Positions 49,466-60,315 of a stretch of DNA of 64,000 nucleotides are shown here, in pieces; the first letter of the stretch is position 1; every line of letters begins with the position of its first letter. The position numbers and the translations under genes are program-made. The DNA comes from Limnohabitans sp. 2KL-27 (GTDB lineage Bacteria; Pseudomonadota; Gammaproteobacteria; Burkholderiales; Burkholderiaceae_C). The notes below the pieces were generated by a model that worked only from the letters and a program-made list of their open reading frames with translations, had not been told where the DNA came from and ran no database searches. Location: positions 372,001 through 436,000 of the forward strand of contig NZ_CXOP01000001.1 in NCBI RefSeq assembly GCF_001269345.1, written 5' to 3'.

Positions 49466-50776
49466 TTACAAGGTGCCGTAGCTGTGCAGGCCGCTCAGGA
49501 ACATGTTGACCCCCAAGAAGGCAAAGGTCGTGATGCCCAGGCCCACCAGCGCCCACCAGGCCGCCACGGTGCCGCGCAGACCCTTCATCAGGCGCATGTG
49601 CAGCCAGGCGGCGTAGTTCAGCCAAACAATCAAGGCCCATGTCTCTTTCGGGTCCCAGCTCCAGTAGCCGCCCCAGGCCTCGGCTGCCCACAAGGCACCC
49701 AGCACGGTGGCGATGGTGAAGAAGGCAAAACCCACGGCGATGGACTTGTACATCACATCGTCCAGGATTTCAAAAGACGGCAAACGCTCGGCAATGCGGC
49801 GACGGCCGGCCAGAATGCCCGCAACGATCAATGCTGAAATGCCGAAGTACACCATCCAATAAGCACCGCCCTCATCGGTCGGCGCCTTGCGGAACACCAC
49901 CGGCTCAAAGCACAACACGATGCCCAGCAGCCACAAGGGCGCCAGCTTGTACCAACGGGTCTCGGTTGCTTGTTGTTTGATCAGGTAGGCAAAGGCAACC
50001 ATCGCGGCCAAGGCAAAAGTGCCGTAACCAATGAAGTTGGCCGGAACGTGGATCTTCATCCACCAGCTCTTGAGGGCGGGCACCAGAGGCTGGATTTCAT
50101 GCGCCTCACGCACCAGCGTGTACCAAAGCAAAAAGCCCACCGCCGCGCTGACCACCAGCATCACAAATGCACCCAAAGCACGTGTTTTGTACTGGGCTTC
50201 GTAGTACAGGTAAAAAGCCGTGGTCATCCAGCAAAACATGATGAACACTTCATACAAGTTGCTCACCGGGATGTGACCAATGTCCGGGCCCAACTGGTGG
50301 CTTTCGTACCACCGCACCAAGGTGCCGATCAAGGCCAAGCCCACCGCCACCCAGGCCATGCGCGAGCCCAAAGACTCCATCGCGTCGGCCTGACCACGCA
50401 TGAACACACCCGCCCAATAAAAGGCCGTGCTGATGAAAAGCAGCACGCTCATCCACAGGATGGCCGACTGGCTGGAGAGGAAATATTTCAGCAGGAACAC
50501 CTGCTCGGACCGGGCCAGATCGCCTTGGTAGAGGTAAATGGCCAGCAACGACAGGCCCGTGACCACCAGCATCAAGGTGCGCAGCGGCCGCCAGAACCAC
50601 GCCAGCCAAATCACAGCCGGCAAGCTGCCGATCAGGATGGCCTGCTCGTACACATCCATCGCGTGCTGATAACGGGTGAAGGCGAACACCGTGCCCAACA
50701 GCGCCAACAGGGCAAAACCCCAGTCGATGGCCGTGCGGCTGGAAAAATAGCCCGGATTCAAAGTGACAGTCGTCAT
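49466..50776 (-). CDS. ccsB: System II cytochrome c maturation protein CcsB (CcsA/ResC type)
   Basis: Heme-handling membrane protein that, with ResB, exports heme and ligates it to apocytochromes c. It has 436 residues with about eight helices. The tryptophan-rich heme motif is WGGYWSWDPKETWALIVW (about 370-387). The external histidines typical of the family lie in the loops before and after it. It overlaps resB by 4 nt. Confidence 0.93.
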   Translation of the reverse strand: MTTVTLNPGYFSSRTAIDWGFALLALLGTVFAFTRYQHAMDVYEQAILIGSLPAVIWLAWFWRPLRTLMLVVTGLSLLAIYLYQGDLARSEQVFLLKYFLSSQSAILWMSVLLFISTAFYWAGVFMRGQADAMESLGSRMAWVAVGLALIGTLVRWYESHQLGPDIGHIPVSNLYEVFIMFCWMTTAFYLYYEAQYKTRALGAFVMLVVSAAVGFLLWYTLVREAHEIQPLVPALKSWWMKIHVPANFIGYGTFALAAMVAFAYLIKQQATETRWYKLAPLWLLGIVLCFEPVVFRKAPTDEGGAYWMVYFGISALIVAGILAGRRRIAERLPSFEILDDVMYKSIAVGFAFFTIATVLGALWAAEAWGGYWSWDPKETWALIVWLNYAAWLHMRLMKGLRGTVAAWWALVGLGITTFAFLGVNMFLSGLHSYGTL

Positions 50777-52899
50777 GGTGTTTTCTCGGAGCGGCCCAGC
50801 AAGCGGGCACTCAGTTGTTCAAATTCACGGTCCACGTCCATGGTCTTGCGGTTGGACGACAAGGCCACGCTCGCCTGGGCGCCTTCGCCCTGAGGCGACA
50901 GCCAAACCCACAAACGGCGATCTCGAACATACAGCATTGCAAAAATACCCAGGATCAAAAGGGCACAGCCCAGGTAAACGATGGACTGGCCTGGGGCCCT
51001 GGCCACCTGGAACACGCTGGCTTGCACCTGTTTGAAGTCCTTGAGCAAAAACGTCATCGGTGCGGGGTAAAACGGCGCATCGGACAGGGCCAGCACGGCT
51101 TGCGACATGAAGCCCTGCACCTTGTCGGCAGGCAAAGGCTTGGCACCCGCTTGCTCGCGGGCCACGGTGTCCAGCTCCAGCAAGGTGCCGTTCAAAATGC
51201 GCACAAACATTTCGCCTGCGCGGGGGCGTTCGGCCTCGGGCACATTGGCTTCCAGAAAATCCGCCAAGGCCTGCAGGCCGGCCACCTTCTTGCCCTTGAC
51301 CTCTTCTTGGCCCGCAAACAAGCCCAAAGCACGCTCGGCCGAATCGGCCAGCTGCTGGGTCAACTCGGGGCGCTTCGGGTCCACCGCCTTTCGGGCGTAA
51401 CGTTGAACCGCACGCTCGCGCAGAGCGGGCGTTTCCAGCGCGGCGCGCAATCGGATGAAGCCGGTCAACTCGCCGTTTTCATCGGCCGGAGGGCGCAGGT
51501 AGCGGTAAGGCTCGCTGGGCGTCTCGCGCATGCCCAGCAAGAACACCGGCACACCATCGCCCGCATCCACGGGCAGCATGTAGTTGTTGTACTCACGCGC
51601 CTGGCCGGCCGCGTCGCGCAGCTTGTAACTCACACTCGGGCCCACATTGCGCAGTTCTTTGGTCTTGGTGGTCTTGTGGCCCGCGCCCAAACGCTCATCG
51701 ATGGCGCTGCGCAAATCCACCTTGCGCACATCCACCGCCGAGCCCTCGGGACCTGCGCCACCGGACATGTTTTCCACGTTGATCACGCGCAAGCCGGTGA
51801 ACTCGAGGCTCATTTTTTCGTTGCCATTGCTCAGGTCGGTGCTGCCGCCAATGGTGCCGTCCACCTCAAAGGACTGGGTGGCTGCCGACATGGGCACGGC
51901 CTGCAGCTTGACGCTGGAGCCGCCGTCGTCAAAGCTGGACTGGTAAATGTTGATGCCCTTGAAGCTGGCCGGGTGGTTCACCTCGACCCGCGCTTCACGC
52001 TTCTCGCCTGTGGCCTTGTCGTGGATGACGATGTCGCTGGCAAACAGCTTGGGCATGCCGGTCGAGTAGTACTCGACGATGAACTTTTTCAGCTCAATGA
52101 CAAAGGGCAGGTCTTGCAGCAAGATGCCGTTGGACTGATTCAGGATGGCGGTGCCCGAGGCCGTGTCTTCGGCCACCAGCAAATTGCCCCGGAAGGCCGG
52201 GTTGCGCTCGGACAAACGGTGCTGCGCAGGCACATCGGCGATCAGGCCGCCGCCGTTGTAAATTTCCTTGCCGCCAAACCACATCTGGGCACGCACCGCC
52301 AAGTCGCCGTCGAGCAAACCGCCCACACACACCAGCACGATGGCCGAGTGCGCCGCGATGTAACCGATTTTGTTGGCCGCGCCTGCCTTGGCCGCCAGCA
52401 TCCAGCCTTTGCCGGCCGGGGTATCGCGCTCTTGCAGCTTGACCTTCCAGCCCCCCGTGGCCAGCAGAGCGCCCAGGCGCTTGGCAGCCGCCTCGGGCGC
52501 TTCGTTCAAATGGCCTTCGGCCTTATGGTGAAAGGCCTTGAGGCTTTGCTCGCGGATGTTTTCCTTGTAGTTCTTCAGGTCCACCAGGATCTTGGGCGTG
52601 TTGCGGGCGATGCACAAACTGGTGCTGAGCACCAAGAACGCCAGGATCAACAAGAACCACCAGGCGCTGTAGACGGTGTTGAGCTTGAGGGTGGCAAACA
52701 ACTCGGCCCAAAACGGCCCGAACTGGTTGATGTAGTTGTTGGTGGGCTCGTTTTGCTTGAGCACCGTGCCGATCACAGAAGCGATGCAAATGATCGTCAG
52801 CAAAGAAATCGCAAACCGCATGGACGACAGCAACTCGATCACGGCCTGCCCTCGGGGCGAGCCGCGCTCGGATTCAGGGCTGGATGCAACAGTCGTCAT
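50773..52899 (-). CDS. resB: Cytochrome c maturation protein ResB
   Basis: Partner of CcsB in heme delivery, 708 residues from ATG 52899. Membrane helices near 28-48, 75-95 and 165-185, a large periplasmic domain, and a final helix at about 645-665 (IVYLGCALLILGIFAMLYV). The N-terminal SMRFAISLLTIICIASVIGTVLKQNEP is typical. Upstream open frame codes for an implausible extension. Its expected substrates are the c4-type cytochrome just upstream and cytochrome c1 of the bc1 complex. Confidence 0.93.
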   Translation of the reverse strand: MTTVASSPESERGSPRGQAVIELLSSMRFAISLLTIICIASVIGTVLKQNEPTNNYINQFGPFWAELFATLKLNTVYSAWWFLLILAFLVLSTSLCIARNTPKILVDLKNYKENIREQSLKAFHHKAEGHLNEAPEAAAKRLGALLATGGWKVKLQERDTPAGKGWMLAAKAGAANKIGYIAAHSAIVLVCVGGLLDGDLAVRAQMWFGGKEIYNGGGLIADVPAQHRLSERNPAFRGNLLVAEDTASGTAILNQSNGILLQDLPFVIELKKFIVEYYSTGMPKLFASDIVIHDKATGEKREARVEVNHPASFKGINIYQSSFDDGGSSVKLQAVPMSAATQSFEVDGTIGGSTDLSNGNEKMSLEFTGLRVINVENMSGGAGPEGSAVDVRKVDLRSAIDERLGAGHKTTKTKELRNVGPSVSYKLRDAAGQAREYNNYMLPVDAGDGVPVFLLGMRETPSEPYRYLRPPADENGELTGFIRLRAALETPALRERAVQRYARKAVDPKRPELTQQLADSAERALGLFAGQEEVKGKKVAGLQALADFLEANVPEAERPRAGEMFVRILNGTLLELDTVAREQAGAKPLPADKVQGFMSQAVLALSDAPFYPAPMTFLLKDFKQVQASVFQVARAPGQSIVYLGCALLILGIFAMLYVRDRRLWVWLSPQGEGAQASVALSSNRKTMDVDREFEQLSARLLGRSEKTP

Positions 52900-52944
52900 G
52901 GGGTGTTCAGAAAAAAATCCAACAAAAGGGATGGGGCAAAAGAA

Positions 52945-52995
52945 TGGCGGGACACAGCCCGCCAGAAACACGCAAGGCCGGGAGAACCGGCCTTG
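52945..52995 (-). terminator. Two hairpins between the cytochrome c gene and resB
   Basis: Stem TGGCGGG/CCCGCCA at 52945-52964, followed on the minus strand by TTCTTTTG, looks like a terminator for the cytochrome gene. A second 9-bp stem, CAAGGCCGG/CCGGCCTTG, at 52973-52995 lies just before it in transcription order. The first lies about 150 nt past the cytochrome stop. Confidence 0.6.
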
Positions 52996-53110
52996 GATTG
53001 CGTCATATCAGCCGATGCTGAATTGTGCCGCAGAGCGATGTGACTGGGCTGTAATCCCCCTGAAACCAGCAGGACAAGGCGAACACACCGAGCCGCAGCC
53101 CGGCCAGGTT

Positions 53111-53743
53111 TCAGCGCAAACCAGCGATGTAGTCGGAGACGGCCTTGATTTCGCGGTCGTTCATTTTGGCAGCGACCTGGGTCATTTGCAGGTTGTTCTT
53201 GCGAACGCCTTCACGGAACTGGACCAGCTGGGCAGCGGTGTAGTCGGCATGTTGGCCCGACAGACGGGGGTATTGCGAAGGCATGCCTGCGCCATTGGGC
53301 GAGTGGCAGCTGGCGCAAGCGGCGATCTGGCGGTCAGGAATGCCACCGCGGTAGATGCGCTCGCCCCAGGCCACCGTGTCTTTTTCCTTGGCAAAGCCGG
53401 GCTTGGCTTGCTTGGAAGCCAGCCAGTAGCTGATGTTGCGCATGTCTTCGTTGCTCAGGCCTGCCACCATGCCGCTCATCACGGCATTGGCGCGCTTGCC
53501 CGATTTGAATTCCTGCAGTTGCTTGAGCAGGTATTCAGGGTGTTGCTGGGCCAGCTTGGGGTTGACGGGGGTGCCTGAATTGCCATCAGCGGCGTGGCAA
53601 GCCACACAGGCCGCGGTGTAAATGGCCTCGCCTTTGGCCAGGTCGGGTTTGGCGGCTTGTGGCGCAGGGCCAGCAGCCATGGCAGAGCCTGCCACCAAAG
53701 CGGCCGACAGGGCGGTGATCAAGAGAGAGGAAATCGACTTCAT
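53111..53743 (-). CDS. Diheme c4-type cytochrome c
   Basis: Periplasmic electron carrier with two heme c groups, 210 residues from ATG 53743. Sec signal KSISSLLITALSAALVAGSAMAAG. Heme sites are CVACH at about 49-53 and CASCH at about 146-150, with a methionine ligand candidate after each (MSGMV and LQMTQVAAKM). Two similar domains indicate the c4 family. It lies divergent from engB and upstream of resB-ccsB, a conserved arrangement in Burkholderiales. Confidence 0.93.
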   Translation of the reverse strand: MKSISSLLITALSAALVAGSAMAAGPAPQAAKPDLAKGEAIYTAACVACHAADGNSGTPVNPKLAQQHPEYLLKQLQEFKSGKRANAVMSGMVAGLSNEDMRNISYWLASKQAKPGFAKEKDTVAWGERIYRGGIPDRQIAACASCHSPNGAGMPSQYPRLSGQHADYTAAQLVQFREGVRKNNLQMTQVAAKMNDREIKAVSDYIAGLR

Positions 53744-53758
53744 GGCGTGATCCAAGAG

Positions 53759-53786
53759 TTGGCGCAAAACCCAAGGATTCTACAAT
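53759..53786 (+). promoter_or_regulatory. Candidate engB promoter
   Basis: TTGGCG (53759-53764), 16-bp spacer, TACAAT (53781-53786). The predicted transcript starts about 38 nt before the engB ATG and its leader contains a small hairpin, CGTCAG/CTGACG, at 53795-53810. Confidence 0.6.
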
Positions 53787-53830
53787 GAGGTCCGCGTCAG
53801 TTTCCTGACGACCCAAGGTATCCCTGATTT

Positions 53831-54610
53831 ATGAGCTCCCGCCCCCACGTTCGCGTTCCTGCCAGCCCACCCAAAGCGCCGAGCGCCAGCCCGGTCGTGG
53901 CCAACGCATCGCCAACGGCCCCCGCCGCCGTCACGCCCATGGGCTGGATGCACACCGCCCGTTTTTTGACCACCGCCGCGCAACTGCACCACTTGCCCGC
54001 GATGGACACCCCCGAAATCGCCTTTGTGGGGCGCTCCAACGCGGGCAAATCCACTTGCATCAACACCCTGACGCAAAAAAAGCAGCTGGCCTTTGCCTCC
54101 AAAAAGCCCGGCCGCACCCAGCACATCAACTTGTTTGCCTTGGGCAAGCAGGGCATCACCGACGCGGTGTTGGCCGATTTGCCCGGCTACGGCTACGCCG
54201 CTGTGGCCAAGATGGACAAGCTGCGCTGGCAGCAGGTCATGGCCAACTACCTGGTCAGCCGCGACAACCTGACCGGCATCGTCATGATGTGCGACCCCCG
54301 CCATGGCCTGACCGAGCTCGATGACATCCTGCTCGAAGTGATCCGCCCCCGGGTGGAACAAGGCCTGAAATTCCTGATCATCCTGACCAAGGCCGACAAG
54401 CTCACCCGCGCCGAGCAGGCCAAGGCCTTGTCGATTGCGCGACTGCAAGCCGGGGGCGGCGAGGTGAAACTCTTTTCGGCCCTGAAAAAGCAAGGCGTGG
54501 ACGAGGTGGCCCAACTGCTGTGGGACTGGACGCACCCTGCTGGCGGGGCAAAGGCTGCGGCACCAGCCGCCGAGCCGCCCGAAGACGAACCCGAAGCCCT
54601 GGACGAGTGA
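53831..54610 (+). CDS. engB: Ribosome biogenesis GTPase EngB (YsxC/YihA)
   Basis: GTPase needed for large ribosomal subunit assembly. It has 259 residues, longer than the usual 200 or so because of a low-complexity Pro/Ala-rich N-terminus (first 38 residues) and an acidic Ala/Pro/Glu tail. G1 GRSNAGKST, G3 DLPGYGYA, G4 TKADKL and the switch GRTQHIN are intact. TACAAT promoter upstream. Confidence 0.95.
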   Translation: MSSRPHVRVPASPPKAPSASPVVANASPTAPAAVTPMGWMHTARFLTTAAQLHHLPAMDTPEIAFVGRSNAGKSTCINTLTQKKQLAFASKKPGRTQHINLFALGKQGITDAVLADLPGYGYAAVAKMDKLRWQQVMANYLVSRDNLTGIVMMCDPRHGLTELDDILLEVIRPRVEQGLKFLIILTKADKLTRAEQAKALSIARLQAGGGEVKLFSALKKQGVDEVAQLLWDWTHPAGGAKAAAPAAEPPEDEPEALDE

Positions 54611-54661
54611 GTCTGCGCTGACTTCAGACACGGACCACCGCCCATCAAGGAGTGAGCCGCC

Positions 54662-55639
54662 GTGCATCCCGACATCCAGACCTGGCAGCAAGCGCTGCCC
54701 CACGGCATCACCTTGAGCTGCCGCGCCAGCGGCGAGCCCGGCCGACCCGTGCTGATGTTTTTGCACGGCTTTCCGGAAGGGGCCTGGGTCTGGGACCCTT
54801 TGCTGCTGCATTTTTCCCGGCCCGAAAACGGCGGCTACCGCTGTGTGGCCCCCAACCTGCGCGGCTTCGAGCGCTCCAGCGCCCCCGAAGACGTCAAGGC
54901 CTACCGCGCCAAACACCTGGTGCAGGACATCGTGGCCCTGATCGACAGCGAATGCAGCGCCTGCCAACACAGCCAACCCTTGGCCGCCCTGATTGCCCAC
55001 GACTGGGGCGGCGCGGTGGCCTGGAGTTTGGCCAACCAGCACCCACAACGGATAGGCCAGTTGGTCATCATCAACTCGCCCCACCCTGGCCCCTTCCTGC
55101 GGGCCTTGCAACACGACGCGGCGCAACAAGCGGCCAGCGCTTACATGAATTTTTTGGTGCAGCCCGAGGCGGCCGCGCAGTTGGCCGCCCACGACTTCGA
55201 GCGCCTGTTCGGCTTTTTGACGGGCCAAGACACCTCGTTGCCATCGCTCACCTCACCGACAGCAGACAACCGGGCCCACTGGCTCACACCCGCCGTGAAG
55301 GCCACATACCGAGAGGTCTGGCAGCACGGCCTGCAAGGCGGCCTCAACTACTACCGCGCATCGCCCCTGCGCCCGGCCACGGCCGCCGACCCGGGGGCCA
55401 GCGCCGTGCAAATCCCGCCCGAGGCGCTGCGCATCGAGGTGCCCACCTTGGTGCTTTGGGCCCAGGACGATGTGGCCTTGCTGCCTTGCCTGACCGAAGG
55501 GCTGGACGCACACGTCCCCGCGCTGACACTGGTGCCGATTGAAAAGGCCACGCACTGGGTGGTGCATGAGCAGCCCGCACGGGTGATTCAGGAAATCGCC
55601 GCTTTTCTGCAGCCCATGGGCGACAGGTCGGTTCAATAA
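54662..55639 (+). CDS. Alpha/beta hydrolase, epoxide hydrolase-like
   Basis: 325-residue hydrolase with a GTG start preceded by an AAGGAG site. The HGFPEG oxyanion motif (about 37-42) and nucleophile elbow AHDWGGAVAW, with Asp as nucleophile, point to the epoxide hydrolase/haloalkane dehalogenase group. The late acid is in LVLWAQDDVALLP and the histidine in KATHWVVHEQP. A cap domain lies between. Its last 7 nt overlap the convergent acyltransferase gene. Substrate unknown. Confidence 0.87.
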   Translation: MHPDIQTWQQALPHGITLSCRASGEPGRPVLMFLHGFPEGAWVWDPLLLHFSRPENGGYRCVAPNLRGFERSSAPEDVKAYRAKHLVQDIVALIDSECSACQHSQPLAALIAHDWGGAVAWSLANQHPQRIGQLVIINSPHPGPFLRALQHDAAQQAASAYMNFLVQPEAAAQLAAHDFERLFGFLTGQDTSLPSLTSPTADNRAHWLTPAVKATYREVWQHGLQGGLNYYRASPLRPATAADPGASAVQIPPEALRIEVPTLVLWAQDDVALLPCLTEGLDAHVPALTLVPIEKATHWVVHEQPARVIQEIAAFLQPMGDRSVQ

Positions 55640-56499
55640 AAACCGGTTTCGCCCTCGGGCCGGGTCTTGAAGCGTTTGTGCACCCAGTAATACTGCTCGG
55701 GCATGGTCAGGACCCACTCGGCCAGCAGACGGTTCATGCGGACCGTGTCTTGAACCAGGTCAGCACTGGGGAAGCCTTCGAGCGCGGCATGCACCTCGAT
55801 GTCGTAACCCTGCGGCGTCATGCGGGTCACCACAGGCACGACCCGCGCCCCGACCACCCTTGACAAGCGCGACAGCGACGGCACGGTGGCGGCTTTTTCA
55901 ACCCCCATGAACGGCACAAAAATCGACTCACCCCGCCCGAAATCCATGTCAGGCGACAGGTGCAAGGGCTCGCCTTTTTTGATGCCCGCCAAAATCTGGC
56001 GCATGCCCTGGTGCCGGAAATACGGCCGCACATTGCCCGAGCGCTCACGCCCCTGGCGCACCCAGGACTCGACGGCCGGACGCGACTGCCCCACAAAAAT
56101 AAAGGCCACAGGCCCTGGCACCTCGAAGGACACCGCCAGGCCCCCCGCATCCAGCCCGACAAAATGCGGGGCAAACATCACCAAAGGCCCCGGCTGCTGC
56201 AAAGCTTGCACGTCCCCCACCCAGCGCAGGCGTTGCCGCACCAGTGCCTCGGGCGCATGCCAAAGCCAGGCACGGTCCATGACCGACTGACCAAAGGCCA
56301 CAAAGTGTCGGTAGGCCAAGGCCTCACGCTCGGCTGCGGACCACTCGGGCAGGCACTGCTGCAAATTGACCCGCACAATGCTTCGGCGCTTGCCTGCCAG
56401 ATGCCACAGCAGCCAGCCCAAGCCATGGCCTGCGGCCCTCACCCAAGGCAAAGGCAGGGGCGCAAACAGGCGCAAAACAGCGATCAGCAAATTCACCAT
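55633..56499 (-). CDS. LpxL/HtrB-family acyltransferase, second of a pair
   Basis: Inner-membrane acyltransferase of the lipid A biosynthesis family, 288 residues. N-terminal membrane anchor (LLIAVLRLFAPLPLPWV), the catalytic HX4D-like motif APHFVGLDAGG near 110-120, and C-terminal MPEQYYWVHKRFKTRP. It is the downstream member of a two-gene unit with another acyltransferase, 16 nt apart; between them they may add the two secondary acyl chains. Confidence 0.88.
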   Translation of the reverse strand: MVNLLIAVLRLFAPLPLPWVRAAGHGLGWLLWHLAGKRRSIVRVNLQQCLPEWSAAEREALAYRHFVAFGQSVMDRAWLWHAPEALVRQRLRWVGDVQALQQPGPLVMFAPHFVGLDAGGLAVSFEVPGPVAFIFVGQSRPAVESWVRQGRERSGNVRPYFRHQGMRQILAGIKKGEPLHLSPDMDFGRGESIFVPFMGVEKAATVPSLSRLSRVVGARVVPVVTRMTPQGYDIEVHAALEGFPSADLVQDTVRMNRLLAEWVLTMPEQYYWVHKRFKTRPEGETGFY

Positions 56500-56515
56500 G
56501 GTTTTGGGGGTCCGC

Positions 56516-57343
56516 TCAGGCCTGACGGGGGGGTTTGTAGCGGGCGTAACCCCACACGTATTGCGAAGGGCACTGCAAGATCAGCGACTCCATGGCCTGG
56601 TTGATCTGCACCACGGCAGTGTCCAAATCATCGGACAGGGCATGCCCCAGCGCCTGGGTGTGCAAACGGTACCCCCGCCCCCAAGACAAACGCTCGCCCC
56701 AAATCAGCACCACCCGGGCGCTGGTTTGCAAGGCCAAACGGGCGGCCAAGGTCATGGTGTAGGCGGGTTGGCCAAAAAACGGCGCCCACTGCCCCATGCC
56801 CTCGGGCGGCACCTGATCGGGCAACAAGCCCACAGCCCGCCCCGCACGCAAGGCCTTGATCATGTGCCGCACACCCGACAAAGTGGTCGGCACCGCCTCC
56901 AAGCCAGGCCGCTGGCGTGCCAAAGTCATGACCTCGCCCAGACCCGCATGCCGGGCGGGGCGGTACAGCACCGTCAAAGGACCGTGTGCGGCCGAAAAGC
57001 GCAAGGCCAGCGCTTGGGCCGTGATTTCAAAACAGCCCATGTGTGGGGTCAAAAACAGCACCCCTTGACCCGAGGCATAAGCCTCCACAGCGGCGCGGTC
57101 GTCGGCCCAGGCCAGTGCAGGTGTGCGGCCCAGCCACAAACGGGGCAACTCGGCCGACATGCGGCCAGCCTGCCCCACGGCCCGCCACACCCCCCCCCAG
57201 CCCAGGCCAGCTTGGCGCGCGTTGTGCAAAAACCGGCCTCTGTAGCGCCCAGACAAACACCAAGCCAGCCAGCCCCCCGCGCTGCCCAGCAGGTGCAGGG
57301 CCCACAAAGGCCAATGGGAAAAAAAACGAAACCAACGCAGCAT
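56516..57343 (-). CDS. LpxL/HtrB-family acyltransferase, first of a pair
   Basis: 275 residues from ATG 57343. Hydrophobic N-terminus (FFSHWPLWALHLLGSAGGWLAW), catalytic TPHMGCFEI (H-x4-E in place of H-x4-D) at about 110-118, DQVPPEGMG and the C-terminal CPSQYVWGYARYKPP. It is clearly paralogous to the next gene but divergent. The two genes form a transcription unit reading away from the 227-bp gap that precedes the helix-turn-helix gene. Confidence 0.87.
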   Translation of the reverse strand: MLRWFRFFSHWPLWALHLLGSAGGWLAWCLSGRYRGRFLHNARQAGLGWGGVWRAVGQAGRMSAELPRLWLGRTPALAWADDRAAVEAYASGQGVLFLTPHMGCFEITAQALALRFSAAHGPLTVLYRPARHAGLGEVMTLARQRPGLEAVPTTLSGVRHMIKALRAGRAVGLLPDQVPPEGMGQWAPFFGQPAYTMTLAARLALQTSARVVLIWGERLSWGRGYRLHTQALGHALSDDLDTAVVQINQAMESLILQCPSQYVWGYARYKPPRQA

Positions 57344-57570
57344 AGGGCGTGATTTTGCCCTGAACCGGGTGCAGCTTGGCCGGTCCAGCTTCACGGGGCT
57401 CAGGCAAGCAACCGCCTTGCACCACGCGGGCCCGGGCGGCGCTCTACCTGTTTTCGGTCCGCCGCACTACCGGTTCACGCCAAACGCAAGTCACACAGCG
57501 GGGCCTACCATGACGACAGCGCCCGGAAAACGCCCATTCCACCCTATTCAGTGCAAACAAGGAATTCAGC
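57344..57570. other. Intergenic region between divergent genes
   Basis: 227 bp between the acyltransferase pair (minus) and the helix-turn-helix gene (plus). It must hold both promoters. No clear -35/-10 pair, riboswitch or repeat was recognised; the last bases contain AAGGA before the ATG at 57571. Confidence 0.5.
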
Positions 57571-58155
57571 ATGAAAAACAACCAGATCAACCCGAACTAT
57601 TTCAGCACCAGCCAAGCGGCCAAAATGCTGGGCCTGTCGGTCGGCACCATCCAGCGCATGGTTGAAAACGGGGTTTTCAAGGCATTTGTCACCCAAGGCG
57701 GGCACCGACGCATCCTGTCCTCTTCCCTGAACCAATACTGCAAACAAAAAGGCTTTCCGGGCCTGGAGACGGCATCCGACACGCCCTTGGTGTGTGTGCT
57801 GCACGACGACCAACATGTGGCCAGCGCCCTGGAAAAAATGACCCATTGGGAGCAAGTCAAGGTCATCACCCACCCGCTGGACTTGATGGGCATTCACCAG
57901 GCCGTGGGGGTCTTTTTCATCGATGCGCGCATTCCCTGGCTGCACACAGCCCCGCTGCACCTGCAGGACAATTTGATGCAAAACGCCCACATCGTCGTCT
58001 ACAACAGCGGCCTGCTGCCCCCCAGCAGTCCCTTGCACCTGGCTCGAAATCTCAACCTCTTCGAAGGCGACATCAGCACCGACTTGGTCTATGGCTACAT
58101 GCTCGGCACGGCTCAGGCCAGCGGCGTGGACACGCCCCGCCCAGTCCACCAGTAA
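57571..58155 (+). CDS. MerR/excisionase-type helix-turn-helix protein with receiver-like C-terminus
   Basis: 194 residues. The N-terminal third (about 10-60) is an excisionase/MerR-like helix-turn-helix: YFSTSQAAKMLGLSVGTIQRMVENG followed by the wing GGHRRILSSSL. The remainder (about 70-185) has a response-regulator-like pattern: strand LVCVLHDDQ with an acidic pair, strand VFFIDARIPWL with an aspartate where phosphorylation would occur, and strand HIVVYNSGLL with a Ser. I cannot assign a known family to this half. It is transcribed toward groESL, whose promoter starts 16 nt after its stop. Confidence 0.7.
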   Translation: MKNNQINPNYFSTSQAAKMLGLSVGTIQRMVENGVFKAFVTQGGHRRILSSSLNQYCKQKGFPGLETASDTPLVCVLHDDQHVASALEKMTHWEQVKVITHPLDLMGIHQAVGVFFIDARIPWLHTAPLHLQDNLMQNAHIVVYNSGLLPPSSPLHLARNLNLFEGDISTDLVYGYMLGTAQASGVDTPRPVHQ

Positions 58156-58170
58156 AAAAACACCCGGGTC

Positions 58171-58198
58171 TTGAAAAGGCTTCAAATGCCCTTATGAT
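58171..58198 (+). promoter_or_regulatory. groESL promoter
   Basis: TTGAAA (58171-58176), 16-bp spacer, TATGAT (58193-58198), a good sigma-70 promoter. The preceding C and the CCCTTAT before the -10 also resemble a sigma-32 heat-shock promoter (CTTGAAA ... CCCCATNT), so dual recognition is plausible. Confidence 0.75.
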
Positions 58199-58224
58199 TA
58201 GCACTCGATGGAGTTGAGTGCTAA
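58198..58224 (+). promoter_or_regulatory. CIRCE operator (HrcA-binding site)
   Basis: Exact TTAGCACTC-N9-GAGTGCTAA, the full consensus CIRCE inverted repeat. It starts at the last base of the -10 box, so HrcA would block initiation of groESL. hrcA itself is not in the window. Confidence 0.97.
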
Positions 58225-58307
58225 CAGCACCCCTCTCCTCAGATTTCAGCAGCACCCTAGACCGGTGCTTTTGTTTTTCAACCCTTGTTTCAAATCCAGG
58301 AGATTCC

Positions 58308-58595
58308 ATGAAACTGCGTCCTTTGGGCGATCGCGTGATCGTCAAGCGTATCGAAAGCGAAACCAAAACAGCCTCGGGCATCGTGATCCCCGATTCCGCT
58401 GCAGAAAAGCCCGATCAAGGTGAAGTCTTGGCCGTCGGCCCTGGCAAAACCAACGACAAAGGCGAGACCAAAGCCCTGAGCGTCAAAGTCGGCGACCGCG
58501 TGTTGTTCGGCAAGTACAGCGGCCAGACCGTCAAGGTCGGCGGCGACGAGCTGTTGGTCATGAAAGAAGAAGACCTGTTCGCGGTCGTCGAGTAA
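58308..58595 (+). CDS. groES: Co-chaperonin GroES
   Basis: Heptameric lid of the GroEL folding chamber, 95 residues. Motifs: [16 protein letters not shown], the mobile loop [30 protein letters not shown] and the terminal [18 protein letters not shown] site 6 nt before the ATG. It has an 83-nt leader after CIRCE. Confidence 0.98.
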   Translation: MKLRPLGDRVIVKRIESETKTASGIVIPDSAAEKPDQGEVLAVGPGKTNDKGETKALSVKVGDRVLFGKYSGQTVKVGGDELLVMKEEDLFAVVE

Positions 58596-58599
58596 TTAA

Positions 58600-60270
<1,671 letters not shown>

Positions 60271-60315
60271 ATGCCCCGTCTGTCACCCCGGGCTTGACCT
60301 GGGGTCCATGACCTC

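Noticed and set aside
57344..57570. Riboswitch-like leader before the helix-turn-helix gene
   Set aside because: The GC-rich gap has some complementary stretches, but I could not match any known riboswitch consensus.
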